Below are positions 53,781 to 64,000 of a stretch of 64,000 nt of DNA, piece after piece. The stretch comes from Metaphire vulgaris. Its lineage: Eukaryota > Annelida > Clitellata > Crassiclitellata > Megascolecidae. The notes under the pieces were generated by a model. The model was given only the letters and a program-made list of their open reading frames with translations, was not told where the DNA came from and made no database searches. Location of the stretch: positions 15,241,381 through 15,305,380 of the forward strand of contig CM030833.1 of NCBI GenBank assembly GCA_018105865.1, written 5' to 3'. The translations under genes were made by a program, and so were the position numbers. Positions within the stretch are counted from its first letter, which is position 1. Each line of letters begins with the position of its first letter.

Positions 53781-53926
53781 CTGGTCAAACAATAGAATGC
53801 ACGTGTGGATGAATTATAACTGACTGAATACCTAGTGATAAAAGTGCTTAATGTTTGTTTAATTTTATTCAGGGATGAGAGTCAGACTAATAAGGGGTGG
53901 GGTAGACTCAGGCCATTGCAGGAGGA
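52343..53926. other. Upstream region of TSP-A
   Basis: Should contain the TSP-A promoter and 5' UTR. No clear TATA box at a fitting distance; CpG is moderately raised between 52420 and 52700. A (CAT)n run lies at 53360-53430 and a CA/TA microsatellite at 53745-53780. Nothing else supported. Confidence 0.4.
53360..53430. repeat. (CAT)n microsatellite
   Basis: TCATCATCATCAT repeat with a few changes, followed by CGTCGTCGTCGT. Confidence 0.9.
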
Positions 53927-54269
53927 CAGTGGCGTCAATCTGTAGTAAAAATTGTGAGGGTCCGCCTGTTGCTGTGCCAGCTTGTGTTATGCTGAAAGGA
54001 GTGAAGGATTCAAACAACTGATCGCTGGGCAAACTCATCTGCCAACTTCATCAGATCTATGTTGTCGAGATGATCTTGGTGTGCGTGACAAACTGCAACG
54101 TGATTGAGTCTCTCTTGAGTCACATTATTACGAAGCCTGGTCTTCAGTTTTCAACGGTACAATATAGTTCTATTCAGATTTGTGTGATGGTCTATTCCTT
54201 TATGGACCCTCACAGCCACATTTTTGAGAGGGTTCGGACCCAATGACCATCACGGGATTGACGCCACTG
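53927..54269. mobile_element. hAT-type element at the edge of the duplicated flank
   Basis: 343 bp, starts CAGTGGCGTCAATCTG and ends CGGGATTGACGCCACTG (16-17 bp TIR). The target duplication is not clear (CAGGAGGA against GGGAGGGA). It ends within a few bases of where homology to the TSP-A flank begins. Confidence 0.65.
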
Positions 54270-54824
54270 GGGAGGGATTTAATGTCTACTGTATTTCTAG
54301 AATTTGGTGTAGCATTAGACCGAAGGACAGGAATGGAAGGATCACGTTGAAGAAGAATTATTTAAAGGAGCATGGTTTTCTATTTTCATTGTATCATAAA
54401 ATGAATATCATTTTTAATTTGCCTTCTATTTTCATGCTATCTTTCGGGTTGATATTAAACTCAGATCATCACTCATTTGCTATGTCACTATTCGCCGTAT
54501 TCGGAGCGACTTACCTTAGTCCCGTAGGTACCCTAATACTGAGGTGAACGAAGTAGTGCTAACAGCACCACAGTCGCATTTACAGACAGTTATTACCATT
54601 GCGATAGATAACGGAGTCTGTAAGAAAGGGGTGTGCAATATTATTAATGCAAAGCCTGTAATTACCGCGCTATATGCGAACTCATATCAGACCCAATGGC
54701 GTAAGCTTTGCTGAAAAAGGTGGTCAACACCTATATCATCTCCTTTCCCCATGGTAGCTTCTCGGAAAGTGGGGCGAGGGCTCGAACCTAGAGGCCTACA
54801 GCTGTAATAGAAGCGTACACCTAC

Positions 54825-55190
54825 AATCAGACCGACATAGTAAATTCCTTCCCGAGCACTCAATGCTAATCTTCTCTTGAATGTTAACCTCATGGCTCTT
54901 GTAGGCGGCGCTGAACTCCGTCTCAAGGCCCTATTAGCCAGGTGACTGCAGCAGATTGCATGATAAAGGATCATTGTTCTCGTTCAATGCGCCTGTGTAA
55001 TTATTTCGCGGATTAACCCGCGATATACTCAGTTGCCACCGCCATCTGAGCAGTGTAGGCTAAGTCGACCTTACGTGTAGGGACTCCGACGGGGCTTGAA
55101 CCTCGTTCCTTCAACGTGCCTCTCCAGCGTGTAGCCACTTCTGCCATCTTCCGATTCCATCAGACTAACATATCCAGTTCCAGCTCCATA
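54825..55190 (-). mobile_element. SINE with tRNA-like head, copy B
   Basis: Paralogue of the SINE at 20840-21330: on the - strand GGTTCAAGCCCC (B box) near 55101, GGAAGATGGCAGAAGTGGC (A box) near 55150, and a body with GGAGTTCAGCGCCGCC. It was therefore present before the duplication. Confidence 0.7.
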
Positions 55191-56525
55191 CAGAGGGGAC
55201 TGAAATTTTGATTTGAAAAATATGATTTGAAGAATTTTTCAGACTGATAGCCTTATGGCAATTCACCCTCCTCAACTAATAAACTGTTTTTATCGCTCCT
55301 GCGCGAATCTCACGATCAGTACAGGGGCTACGCCAATAGTCACTAGTTTCGAGAGCGAGGTGAGGGCGAAGCCCCATCTGCCCAAAATTTTATGGTAATA
55401 CTAGATTCAAATATTGTACTTTGGAATAAATTTGCAGACTATATTATGATAGCTCGTCGACAATCACCATACCCACCCAATTAATGTTTCTGAAAGAATT
55501 TCACACACAGCTAGTCTTGGCCTCCTCAGAGGAGGCCCCAATTAGTGCCTCTCTTTGACTGCGCTAATCGACATCAGGACAGACACGTGCATCCCATTTA
55601 TTCCAACTAGCGGGCTTGGGAAAGCGTCGTGAGATCCCATAGTCGTGTATTTGGCTAAGCCCCATCTGCAGAAGTGTTGAGTACTATTAGAGTTAGATTG
55701 GGCTCTGGTGCATGTCTAAAACTTATGACAATATATTACTATAATACCATTATAGCATCAGTACTATACTGAGGGCCTATACTGCATGTCCCTTCAACAA
55801 TCATTTAACAAAAGAACGTCCATCTAGTTTATAGACGACATCTTTTTTAATTTTTTTAACCGATTAGTATTTCCATAGAATATAACTTATTGTCTTTTGA
55901 GGGAAATGAATTCTTCATAAATAACTATTAACTTCTGCGGAGCCTGTGCTGCAAAGTCTGAGTCGTCAAAACAACCAAAGATCTCTCTTTCACATGCAAA
56001 TATGCAAATGTCAAAAAATTACAAGAATATCTGACACAGACTATCTCTGCTTCATTTAACGTTCATCCACTCTGGTGACTTTCCACTCATCTGATATTTC
56101 ATCTGAAAAGAATTAGAAAACGTCGAATATATATCGGCACGTGATAAAAATGTACACAGCTATTTTAATGCTAGAAAATTCAAACTGAACAAAAATTCTT
56201 AATTTTCGCAATTTAATGTCAAAATTATCGCCATTAATTTTGCGGTTAGTTTTATGCTTCTGCACTGCCACGGACGCTGAAATTGACTAAACAACGAATC
56301 TTTTTACTTGACAAAGCACTTGAAAACAAGTTCTTCCTGTGAATACTTCGTTTCTCGGTGCTGATGAAAATGTTGGGATATTATCTTAAATTCCATCAAA
56401 TAAATTGTCTTATGTCATGTTTCTAATCTTTAGTTAGGAATTACTTACAGTTGAATTCTGTTAACTTCTGCTGGGCCATCTCTAGACCTATTCCGCAGCT
56501 ATTTTCTTTCAAAATAACTGTGAAC

Positions 56526-57779
56526 CAGGCCAGGCCTTAGGGCAAGGCGAGCGAGGCAACCGCTTAGAGCCTCGCCCTTTCAAGAGACCGCCGCGCTGCT
56601 GACTAAATAATTGTTTACTACTACGAATATATGAAAGTTTTACGCCACATAAATGACTAATATTCCTAGAGGCTAGAGTGCTGCTACACTAACCATTACT
56701 TGATATTTTCTCTGTGGAATAATACAATATTTTCCTAGCCGTCTGGGTAATCATTGATATTTGACAGCCTTTGTTTTGTGCGCGCCTACTGTCACGTGAT
56801 AAAATGGTATGCCCTGTGGCGGTTCCACCATGTTGATGACTGGGGATGCATCCCCCCACCGGGATTCCGGATGACCTTTTTTGCTTGTCAGCCTATTTTC
56901 CGGAGAGCTTTTAAAAACTTTAGTGAAAAATACTGCAAATGACCTTATTCTGCTTGTCGGCCTTTTTTGGCAAGTTTTTTTAAACATTTAGTGAGCAAAA
57001 CACTACTAACAATGACCTTTTCTCCTTTTTTTTGTTTTTCTTTTTCACTTTGCATCCCCCCACCAACTTCCACAACATTTTTTCATCCTCCCACCAAGAA
57101 TTCCTGGAACCGCCACTGGGTATGCCGTTTAGAAAATCAACCCACAATAAAAACCAGCGGAGAATTGTTGCCTGTTGGTATCGGCGAAGTTGACTGAGCC
57201 AAGAAGTAAGAGTTACGAAAATAAATAGAACAGCCGCGCTCGCCCTGCCCTAAGGCCGGGCCTGATGATAATTAAAAACACAATTAAACAAAATGCTAGA
57301 AGATAAAACTCACGGTGTAGTGTTTATTTAGTGATTGGCCTAAAGAAACTTAACTTTCAAAATGAGAGCATACCAAAAGATCTTAAGTACTAAAATTTTT
57401 CTTAGTTTCAGTTTTCCAGATAGTTTTCATTAAATAAATGCAACCTTCTATTGCGTGACTTTTTGTGACAATCTGTGTTTGAATAAATTCATAACCGTGC
57501 CGAAGGCTGTGTCTGCAGTGCAGCGGCACATGGCGAAAATCTAGGAGGGGCGCAAATTTAAGGATGAAATAATTAAAACACATAACTTTAAAAAAATTAA
57601 AATGTACATTGAAAAGTTAGCATAATTAGACAACGAAATTTTGGGCGCCAGATTCATTATAAGCACATGGCGGTGCAATTATAGCTCGGTACGGTCTGTC
57701 AGTAATACACTATTTTCTTAAATTGGGTTCCGCTCGTCGCTTGCTGCCTCGGATCTCGCATAATCTAGGGCTGGGCCTG
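56526..57779. mobile_element. hAT-type composite, perfect duplication CTGTGAAC, TSP-B flank only
   Basis: Starts CAGGCCAGGCCTTAGGGCAA and ends CTAGGGCTGGGCCTG. CTGTGAAC is at 56518-56525 and 57780-57787. A second, better-matching inverted end (CCCTAAGGCCGGGCCTG) lies inside at 57248-57264, so two related elements may be nested or fused. The MITE at 56814-57118 lies within. In the A flank the site reads ACTGTGAGCTAAACAC without any insert (about 23578-23594). Confidence 0.85.
56814..57118. mobile_element. hAT-type MITE nested in the composite, perfect duplication GGTATGCC
   Basis: 305 bp, starts CTGTGGCGGTTCCACC and ends TTCCTGGAACCGCCACTG. GGTATGCC is at 56806-56813 and 57119-57126. Carries two copies of a TGACCTTTTTTGCTTGTC-type motif. 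Confidence 0.9.
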
Positions 57780-57786
57780 CTGTGAA

Positions 57787-57961
57787 CAGTGGCGGCTCCA
57801 CATGGGGCCCGTTCCCCCTATTGAGTGCCTGGCCTCCGTGTCCCCTGTTGGGACCTATACATAATACTACATAGCTAAAAACAAATGGTTGGCCCTCCAT
57901 GGTTAGAAGTTGCCACCGCAACGCCTCCCCCCCCACTTGCCAAATCTTGGAGCCGCCACTG
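57787..57961. mobile_element. hAT-type MITE, CAGTGGCGGCTC family, TSP-B flank only
   Basis: 175 bp, starts CAGTGGCGGCTCCACATGGG and ends TTGGAGCCGCCACTG. Flanks GCTGTGAA and GTTGTGAA (7 of 8). It landed in the right-hand target duplication of the composite at 56526-57779, so it is younger than that element. Confidence 0.88.
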
Positions 57962-58014
57962 GTTGTGAACTAAACACTATAGACCGACGCCTACACAAAA
58001 GACGTGGTATAGTA

Positions 58015-58020
58015 TTTATT
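58015..58020 (-). promoter_or_regulatory. TSP-B poly(A) signal
   Basis: AATAAA on the - strand immediately after the stop codon, in the same context as in TSP-A. Confidence 0.6.
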
Positions 58021-58022
58021 TG

Positions 58023-59359
58023 TTACAACTGCTCCTGACCAGTGCATCGGTAGACGAGGTCTGACCAAATGACGTTTTCCTGAGAGAAGACAAACACTCC
58101 CAAACGACCGCCAAGATGGTCTTTATTGACAATGTTTCCGGAGTAACTAACCAACTTTCTACCTTCGAAAATCTTCACTCTGTTCAAATAATAAACGCAG
58201 AATTCGGGCAAGTAAGTATGGAATAACGAAAGCAGACATGGAAAGGCTAGAAGGAGCTCGCCACCAATGGCAAAGGAAATTGCTGGGAGTCTCCTGGGCA
58301 GAGAAGCTAACAAACAAAGAAATAATAAAACGAACAGGACTGGAAACACAAGAAAGAATAATTATAATTAGACGCAGGCGAGTAACGTGGTATGGACATC
58401 TGAGGAGAATGGAGGAAAACCCAATTTCCATGCATGCACTGAACTAGATCCAAAGAAACAGGAAAATAAAATTGGGAAGACCGAGACTAAGATGGACACA
58501 AGCCCTCAAAACTGACTTAGGCTACAGTAGAACGAATTGGTCTGTATGCACAAGAGGTGGAGAAAAATACAGATGACAGAACATTGTGTCGGCACTGGGT
58601 TGCCCGATGTGTAGACGACATGCAAAGGACGAAAGAAGAAGAAGAAGAAAGAAGAAGAAGAAGATGATGATGAAGAAGAAGAAGAAGAACGTAATTATAC
58701 CAAACATTGCTAAATAGTCAACCTATCAACTTCTATAGCGTCACTATCATAATGCCTAAGACTTCGTCAGTGCTGACAAGAGCAGTGGTTCTTATAGGGG
58801 ATCAATGGTGTCTATAAGTAAACAAATATTGTTTTTAAAGACTGCTCACCGGATCAAGCCAATTTTAGGTCTGTGAATCAACTCCCAGCGGTACGCAACC
58901 TTTTGCTTCCATCCAACATTAAGAGGATCTTTCCAGAGCAGTTCGACCTTAAGACAAAAGCAGAAAAACATACCTGCTTATTTCCATCGAATTCCAGAAA
59001 CGTTTCTTAACTAGTCCCACTGAAAACGGAAAGACTGAGGCTGGTGAGAGTAAGAAACGGCCTTTCCTTTCGGAAATCTGAGGAATGAATGTGCTTAAAC
59101 TTAAAATATAAAGTTTACAACACAAGAGGCCACGAATGTAATTATTATTCAAGTAGAGGGTGAACCAAGAAAGAAAACAGTTTTGTGCAAGGGTTGAGGA
59201 AAATGGAACAGCTTGGATGAGATGGTAGAAACAGTTGAAGTTGAAACGATTAACGCATTCAAAAGTTATCTGGGAAAACTAGGTGATTAAATGTAGAAAG
59301 TTATTACGGCGGTTTTCACACTGGCTAACTAAGCCTTCAAAACCACTTAAGTCACGTTA

Positions 59360-59411
<52 letters not shown>

Positions 59412-62400
59412 TAGTAGTAGTAGTAGTAGTAGTAGTAGTATTGCGCGTAGTAGTAGTAGTGCCACTAAGAACTGAAACATAAGCGACGAACAATTTACAT
59501 CACCAACTGCAAGACCAAATCTCCACTGCTAAGTTTGACGCTAAATTTGCATAGAAGGCATTTCGTTACGGTAATGTCACAATGGAAAATGTGGTGACTC
59601 ACCTGGCTCGGAGTATCTCCGGTATGCCACAGTGAGTTCCTCAGTACTTCTCCAGGACCGGTGTCCGATTTAACAGACTTCAACTGGATTCCCGACTCAG
59701 CAACCGCTCTGAACGGCGTCGATTGCCAATAAGTCTGTCCTGTCTTCTTCCACATCACAACGTAAAAATTGGAACTATCCTATAAAATACCAAAATACAT
59801 CACAACGTCTACGCGAAGAACTCATCGAACACTTGCCGACATTTGATCGATCGAGTCAGGGGCTATTTTTTGTCGCAAATTTACATATTCACAACGTCTA
59901 ATACTAATGTGACTTAAAGTCGTTTAGCAGGTTAAGTAAACCTGTCTGAAATCCACTGTATTAACTCTCCACGCTCAATATCCTAATTTCCGAGACAGCC
60001 TACTCAGAGAACTCACAGATTACTTATACTTCAGCCAGAATAAGGGGGACGGTCAGCCGCGCCCCGATCCTCCCGATGATACGCTAATGCTCTGGTTCTG
60101 TCCACTGCCTACTCCAATAGATCACAATTGCTACATCACCTGATAACTGAACACGAAGCCAGCATAGTCGTCGTCTATTTCGGAGTTGACGAAGAAAGTT
60201 CCACTGAAGTCAACGCCTCCGAATTTATTGTGACCTATAATGTCAACAAAACCATCCTATAGATATACTATGCGCATCGCCGCCGAGAGGGGTTGGGGCA
60301 AATGCCCAGGGGTCCGGCGATCTGTATTGGGAGGGGGCTCTGGCGGGTTAGACTAGGGTTAGGTTATGGCTAAGGTTACTAACTCTATACAAGTTGTTGA
60401 AAGGTAGATCATATGGTGCCCGTCGAAGGAACTGCTTGCACTTGCTGACGCTGACAAGCAAAAACGGGTTATCACCGCTTTTTGGTACTTGACTTCTTGA
60501 CTTACTCGTCCAAAGTCGTGAGAAGCAACAAGAAAAAGAAAAAAAGTTCGTCGTCAGTTACTAAACTTTCTAGGGGCACCGCGACTGTTCTACCCAAGGG
60601 TCTGGAATTTCCCTCGGCGACCCTGACTGTGCGACCCTGACTTAATAATAAATTAATCGTATGAAAGTCAAAAAACGAAAATTCCTCTCTTCGTCTTCCT
60701 AATTACAACAAAAGTCGAAGTAAACGACAGAGAAATTCATGGAGAAATCAAGCAACTAACCAATTGCCAGCCCTGGGTCGCTGTTCATTGACTGGACAAT
60801 CTCTGAACCCTGAAATAAATGAGGAAACGATGGCTGCAGATAAAGAACACGCATTTAGTTAATAAAGATGCATGCTGAATTGCATTATGAATTTATTGCA
60901 GTTCTAAAGAGTTTAGTAGTTCCGTGACACCAACATCATCGTTAATTATCCAGTTTGGATCATTCTGGGAGTCTCCTTCTGGGTCGAGCACAACTGTCTG
61001 GAAAGTGCTGAAGTCCGTTTTGTAGATCTCTCCGTTTTCTGGACAGACGTCCACGTCGTCTGGCTCTTTGTCTCCGTCTTTGTCACCGTCACAGGCGTCG
61101 CCGATTGCATTACCTTGAAAAATTAGAACAATCAGAAACATCCAGGGCCGGCCTTACGTTTTGCGGGGCCCTGGGCAAGACAGGGTTAGGGTCAGTGATT
61201 CCCAACTTCGCAAAATTCTGACAAGCAAAAAAATCATCGACAAACGTGGGGCTCTTTTCGGCCTACACAGAAAAATAATCGTGATAGGCAAAAAAGAAAA
61301 AAAGGTCATCCACAATCGTCGCGGGACCTTTCCGAGACTTTGCGCGGGGCCTCTAGAGGTGCGGGGGATTGGGCAAAGGCCCGGTTTGCCCAGGCTTAAG
61401 ACCGGCCCTGGAAACAACCGTCAAAATTAATGTAATTCATCGTTATCACTCAACTGGAACAAAAACGTAAAATTAAAATTATTACATGAGATTCGTTGTT
61501 TCTTTCAAATATTGTGGTCTATACGAGACTTTTAAAACTGAGTAAAATTCAACAGTTAGTAGAATATTCTAATGGTTCAGTTAGACACTTACGATCTTTG
61601 TCGATCTGATCAATATTTGAAACTAGACGACAGTTGTCGTTGAAATCTGGAATTCCATCGTTATCATCATCATCGTCACAAGCGTCACCTGAATTCAACA
61701 AACAATGTCACTTCCAGGGTAGTATTTGCCCGGGAAAAGAGGGATTTTCCTGTTCACTGTCTGCTGACTTGTCCATTCTCTACTCTATGCACAGCGGGAA
61801 GAGGAGAAACTATAGTGAAATTGCAGTCTCTCCTCTTAGCCCACTGATCTGAAGTCAGTTTACCACAGTTGAACTGTGGTAAACTTTCATCTGAAAAGGT
61901 GAGAAATCTGAAAGTAAAGACCTAACATCTGCTACAATTGTATAAAAATAGTCTGAATAGCTAAGCAAATGCAGCTGACTTGCGTACGACTTACCTCTGC
62001 CGTCTTTGTCGGTGTCCAACTGATCGGCATTCAATATCGATGGACAATTGTCAGCGCTGTCTTGAATTCCATCCTTGTCTCTATAGAAAGAACATCAGCT
62101 CTTTGTATTTAGTACACATAGTCGATTTTAACTTAGAAATTTTTTGGAAATACTTAGCAAAAAATATTTGTAACAAAAATAAAAGAACTATTATCAGAAG
62201 ATGTCGTCGTTTTGTCTCACGTGTCTATGTTAGAATCGCATTCGTCACCGATAAAATCGTTATCTGTATCCGTCTGTAAATAAAGAAGGCACCGAAAAAG
62301 ACAGTTTTACAATAACATTGACACACAGTAAACTATAAAAATATCAAATAAATAAATTTCTTCAAGCGAAGAATTATCACTCATGTAGTTCTCTTTTTAT

Positions 62401-63902
62401 TGCCTTTGACCAAAGTGTTAATCTAGTATTTAGAAATACAATCGCTACACCAGAACCATGAAGACTAGCCTACAGTATATCACCTGATCAGGATTGTCGT
62501 TGGTTGGACAATTGTCGCACACATCTCCAATGCCATCGTGGTCTCTGTCTGCTTGGTCAAAGTTCTTTACGAGTGGACAGTTGTCGTCGTCATTCGGAAT
62601 TCCTGCAAAAAATATCGCCACACATTCAATTCAGGAGGACCACCAATGGTGGACAAGCGAGAAATTTGCTTCTAAGAAAGTGGTGTTGTCCAACAAAAGA
62701 GTGAAATGCAAATGAGATGGAAGTTCAGTGTATTTCAGCTACTGTTTGTACCGTCGTTGTCCATGTCTGGATCGCATGCGTTTCCAAGTCCATCACCGTC
62801 GGTGTCCCGCTGATCGTAGTTTTGAACTGTTGGACAGTTATCACACACATCGCCAATATTATCTCCTCTTCCCTCAGTTTGCTCCTCTGAATCCAGTTGA
62901 TCGACGTTTGGCTTCAACGGACAATTGTCCTAGAACAAAAGCAGGTGCATCATTAACACAATCATCATCGTCATCATTGATTAGACTTCATCACCACCGT
63001 TCACTTCTTACGGCCTACACTATAGTCGTAGACTTCCGTTTACCAGCATGTGTTCGCGTGTCAGAATTACGTCACCGTTCTCGCCAGGTTTCGACGTTCT
63101 GCGTTTGGTTTTTGTGCCAAATGAGAGGACTGAGTTCTCGCTCGTCGGATTTCGAGGATCTTGGCAATTATTGTTCGTCTCGATCGACTGTTGCGCCAGT
63201 CTTCACCGAAATTTTCCATCTGCATAGAATCTGACAAGTTCGGAGACAGGAACCCTACGCGGCGGCGGATTATTCTCACGTCAGACCGCTTCGTGGGAAT
63301 TCAACGCCGGACTCTTCCGCGTCGCGAATTCCGTCTACCACCGCGCGGGCTCTCACCATCTTCTTCCGTCCTTTCCACTCATCGTCAGCCAGGTGTGCTG
63401 CGTATACACGCTCGCCACTGGACTCAATGATGGTTTGCGTTACAGAGCGCTGTTGAACCCTGAGCAATATCTTCAGCACTTAAATCATTCGCGCATGTGC
63501 AATTGGTCATCGTCGACTCGACGGACTGCTTACTTACTTACTAATACATTAGCCACGTGGCAAATACAGGTCGATAGTCGTATTTGGTTTTAGCCTATAC
63601 TCAATTTTTCAAAAGCCAGTGAGGGTCTGATTACTCTCTTCCTCAAATCGTCAACCTTCGTAGAGAGTCGAACAGCTAAAACCATAAGCTTTGCCCTCCG
63701 CCGATTCTGTTCGTCAACTACCACCACCACACATCGCAAGCCGAACACTGGAAATGTGTTGCCTAGTGAAGTGTTGAACGTCGAAAGTTACTACCTGTAT
63801 ATTTGGAATCCCGTCGTTGTCTGCGTCCGGATCGCAGATGTCGCCTATTCCGTCACCGTCGGCATCCTCCTGCCCGCTGTTCGGAATCACCGGACAGTTA
63901 TC
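58023..63902 (-). CDS. Thrombospondin TSP-B, 3' part (exons equivalent to 12-23)
   Basis: Tandem paralogue of TSP-A; its 5' part lies beyond the window. Exons, 5' to 3': 63902-63795, 62929-62752, 62602-62484, 62273-62221, 62080-61995, 61688-61593, 61113-60935, 60809-60761, 60234-60140, 59779-59603, 58947-58850, 58179-58023. Each has exactly the same length and phase as its TSP-A counterpart (total 1395 nt, 464 residues and stop). It encodes the last type 3 repeats (from [18 protein letters not shown]) and the whole C-terminal domain ending YRCTGQEQL. Both RGD sites of TSP-A are kept (EGRGDN, DGRGDACDDD). Differences include RNAIGDACD for RDGIGDACD in exon 18 and [15 protein letters not shown] for [15 protein letters not shown] in exon 20. 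All frames are open, so it is likely functional. Confidence 0.92.
58205..58700 (+). mobile_element. LINE 3' end with (GAA)n tail in the last TSP-B intron
   Basis: Encodes [35 protein letters not shown] and, after a stop, [16 protein letters not shown], then [19 protein letters not shown] with frame change, typical of the C-terminal end of RTE-like LINEs. Ends in GAA repeats at 58635-58690. Its start is about 25 bp upstream of the exon 23 acceptor. Absent from the matching TSP-A intron. Confidence 0.75.
59150..59448 (+). mobile_element. LINE 3' end with (ATT)n and (AGT)n tail in TSP-B
   Basis: 59150-59358 matches the LINE end at 31505-31712 in TSP-A intron 16 (GGTTTTCACA-type end, AACCACTTAAG). 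The (ATT)n tail runs 59359-59406 and is followed by (AGT)n to 59445. The two lie in different introns, so they are independent insertions of one family. Confidence 0.75.
61143..61410. mobile_element. hAT-type MITE, TSP-B only
   Basis: 268 bp, starts CAGGGCCGGCCTTACG and ends CTTAAGACCGGCCCTG. Flanks GAAACATC and GAAACAAC (7 of 8). Contains CTGACAAGCAAAAAAATCAT and GATAGGCAAAAAAG motifs. The TSP-A site (near 29085, CAGAAACATATGCG) is empty. Confidence 0.88.
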
Positions 63903-64000
63903 CTACAACAGCAGAACGTTTATCGTATATCACGATCAGTCACTCACTTCATTCAAAATTCCATCATGCTTTTCTATTTAGAACACGATATTTCACACTC

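Larger units (their letters stand above)
54275..58023. repeat. Duplicated 3' flank, copy B (pairs with 19500-23634)
   Basis: Second copy of the TSP 3' flank, lying between TSP-B and the 5' end of TSP-A. It contains a hAT composite and a MITE (56526-57961) that are missing from copy A, and lacks the pogo-like MITE and the LINE/MITE pair that copy A carries at 21635 and 20220-20830. Confidence 0.8.

Noticed and set aside
62728..63234. 168-codon + strand frame
   Set aside because: Antisense of a type 3 repeat exon and intron; no start context or domain.

Overview
This is a stretch of animal nuclear genome. Protein families, long AT-rich introns with GT/AG boundaries, LINEs, SINEs, Tc1 and hAT elements and long microsatellites all point to a metazoan, probably a marine invertebrate; the species cannot be named from the sequence. 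Three protein-coding loci can be reconstructed exon by exon. (1) An ankyrin-repeat gene resembling ANKRD6/diversin on the + strand (CDS 9612-19003, 13 proposed exons, 968 codons plus stop), with six consecutive exons of exactly 99 bp that each encode one 33-residue ankyrin repeat. (2) A complete thrombospondin gene on the - strand (TSP-A, CDS 52342 down to 23634). I traced 23 exons whose phases all match and whose lengths sum to 3321 nt (1106 residues plus stop): signal peptide, half or more of a TSPN domain, a short coiled coil, nine EGF-like modules, calcium-binding type 3 repeats and the C-terminal lectin-like domain. There are no VWC or TSR modules. (3) The 3' part of a second, tandem thrombospondin gene (TSP-B, - strand, 12 exons, 63902 down to 58023) that continues past the window end.

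Layout: 1-1510 is the 5' part of a LINE (- strand); 1.5-9.6 kb is LINE fragments, a large foldback element, a hAT MITE and a 5S-headed SINE, with a possible untranslated first exon or promoter near 2.4-2.96 kb; 9.6-19.0 kb is the ANKRD6-like gene; 19.5-23.6 kb is the TSP-A 3' flank, homologous to 54.3-58.0 kb; 23.6-52.3 kb is TSP-A, with introns full of transposons; 52.3-54.3 kb is intergenic; 58.0-64 kb is TSP-B. The duplicated unit therefore covers the gene and about 4 kb of 3' flank, and its boundary lies about 0.5 kb after the ANKRD6-like stop codon.

The most unusual signal is in the repeats. At least twelve short hAT-type elements have recognisable terminal inverted repeats and 8-bp target duplications. 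Several are present in one thrombospondin copy while the other copy shows the empty site, so the two genes give a relative insertion history. Several elements with different termini share an internal 20-bp-like motif. SINEs with a 5S rRNA head and SINEs with a tRNA-like head share the same body. A Tc1 copy sits about 20 bp from a TSP-A splice acceptor, and a 340-bp microsatellite begins 7 bp after a splice donor. No CRISPR, no bacterial-type operon and no functional rRNA or tRNA gene was seen.
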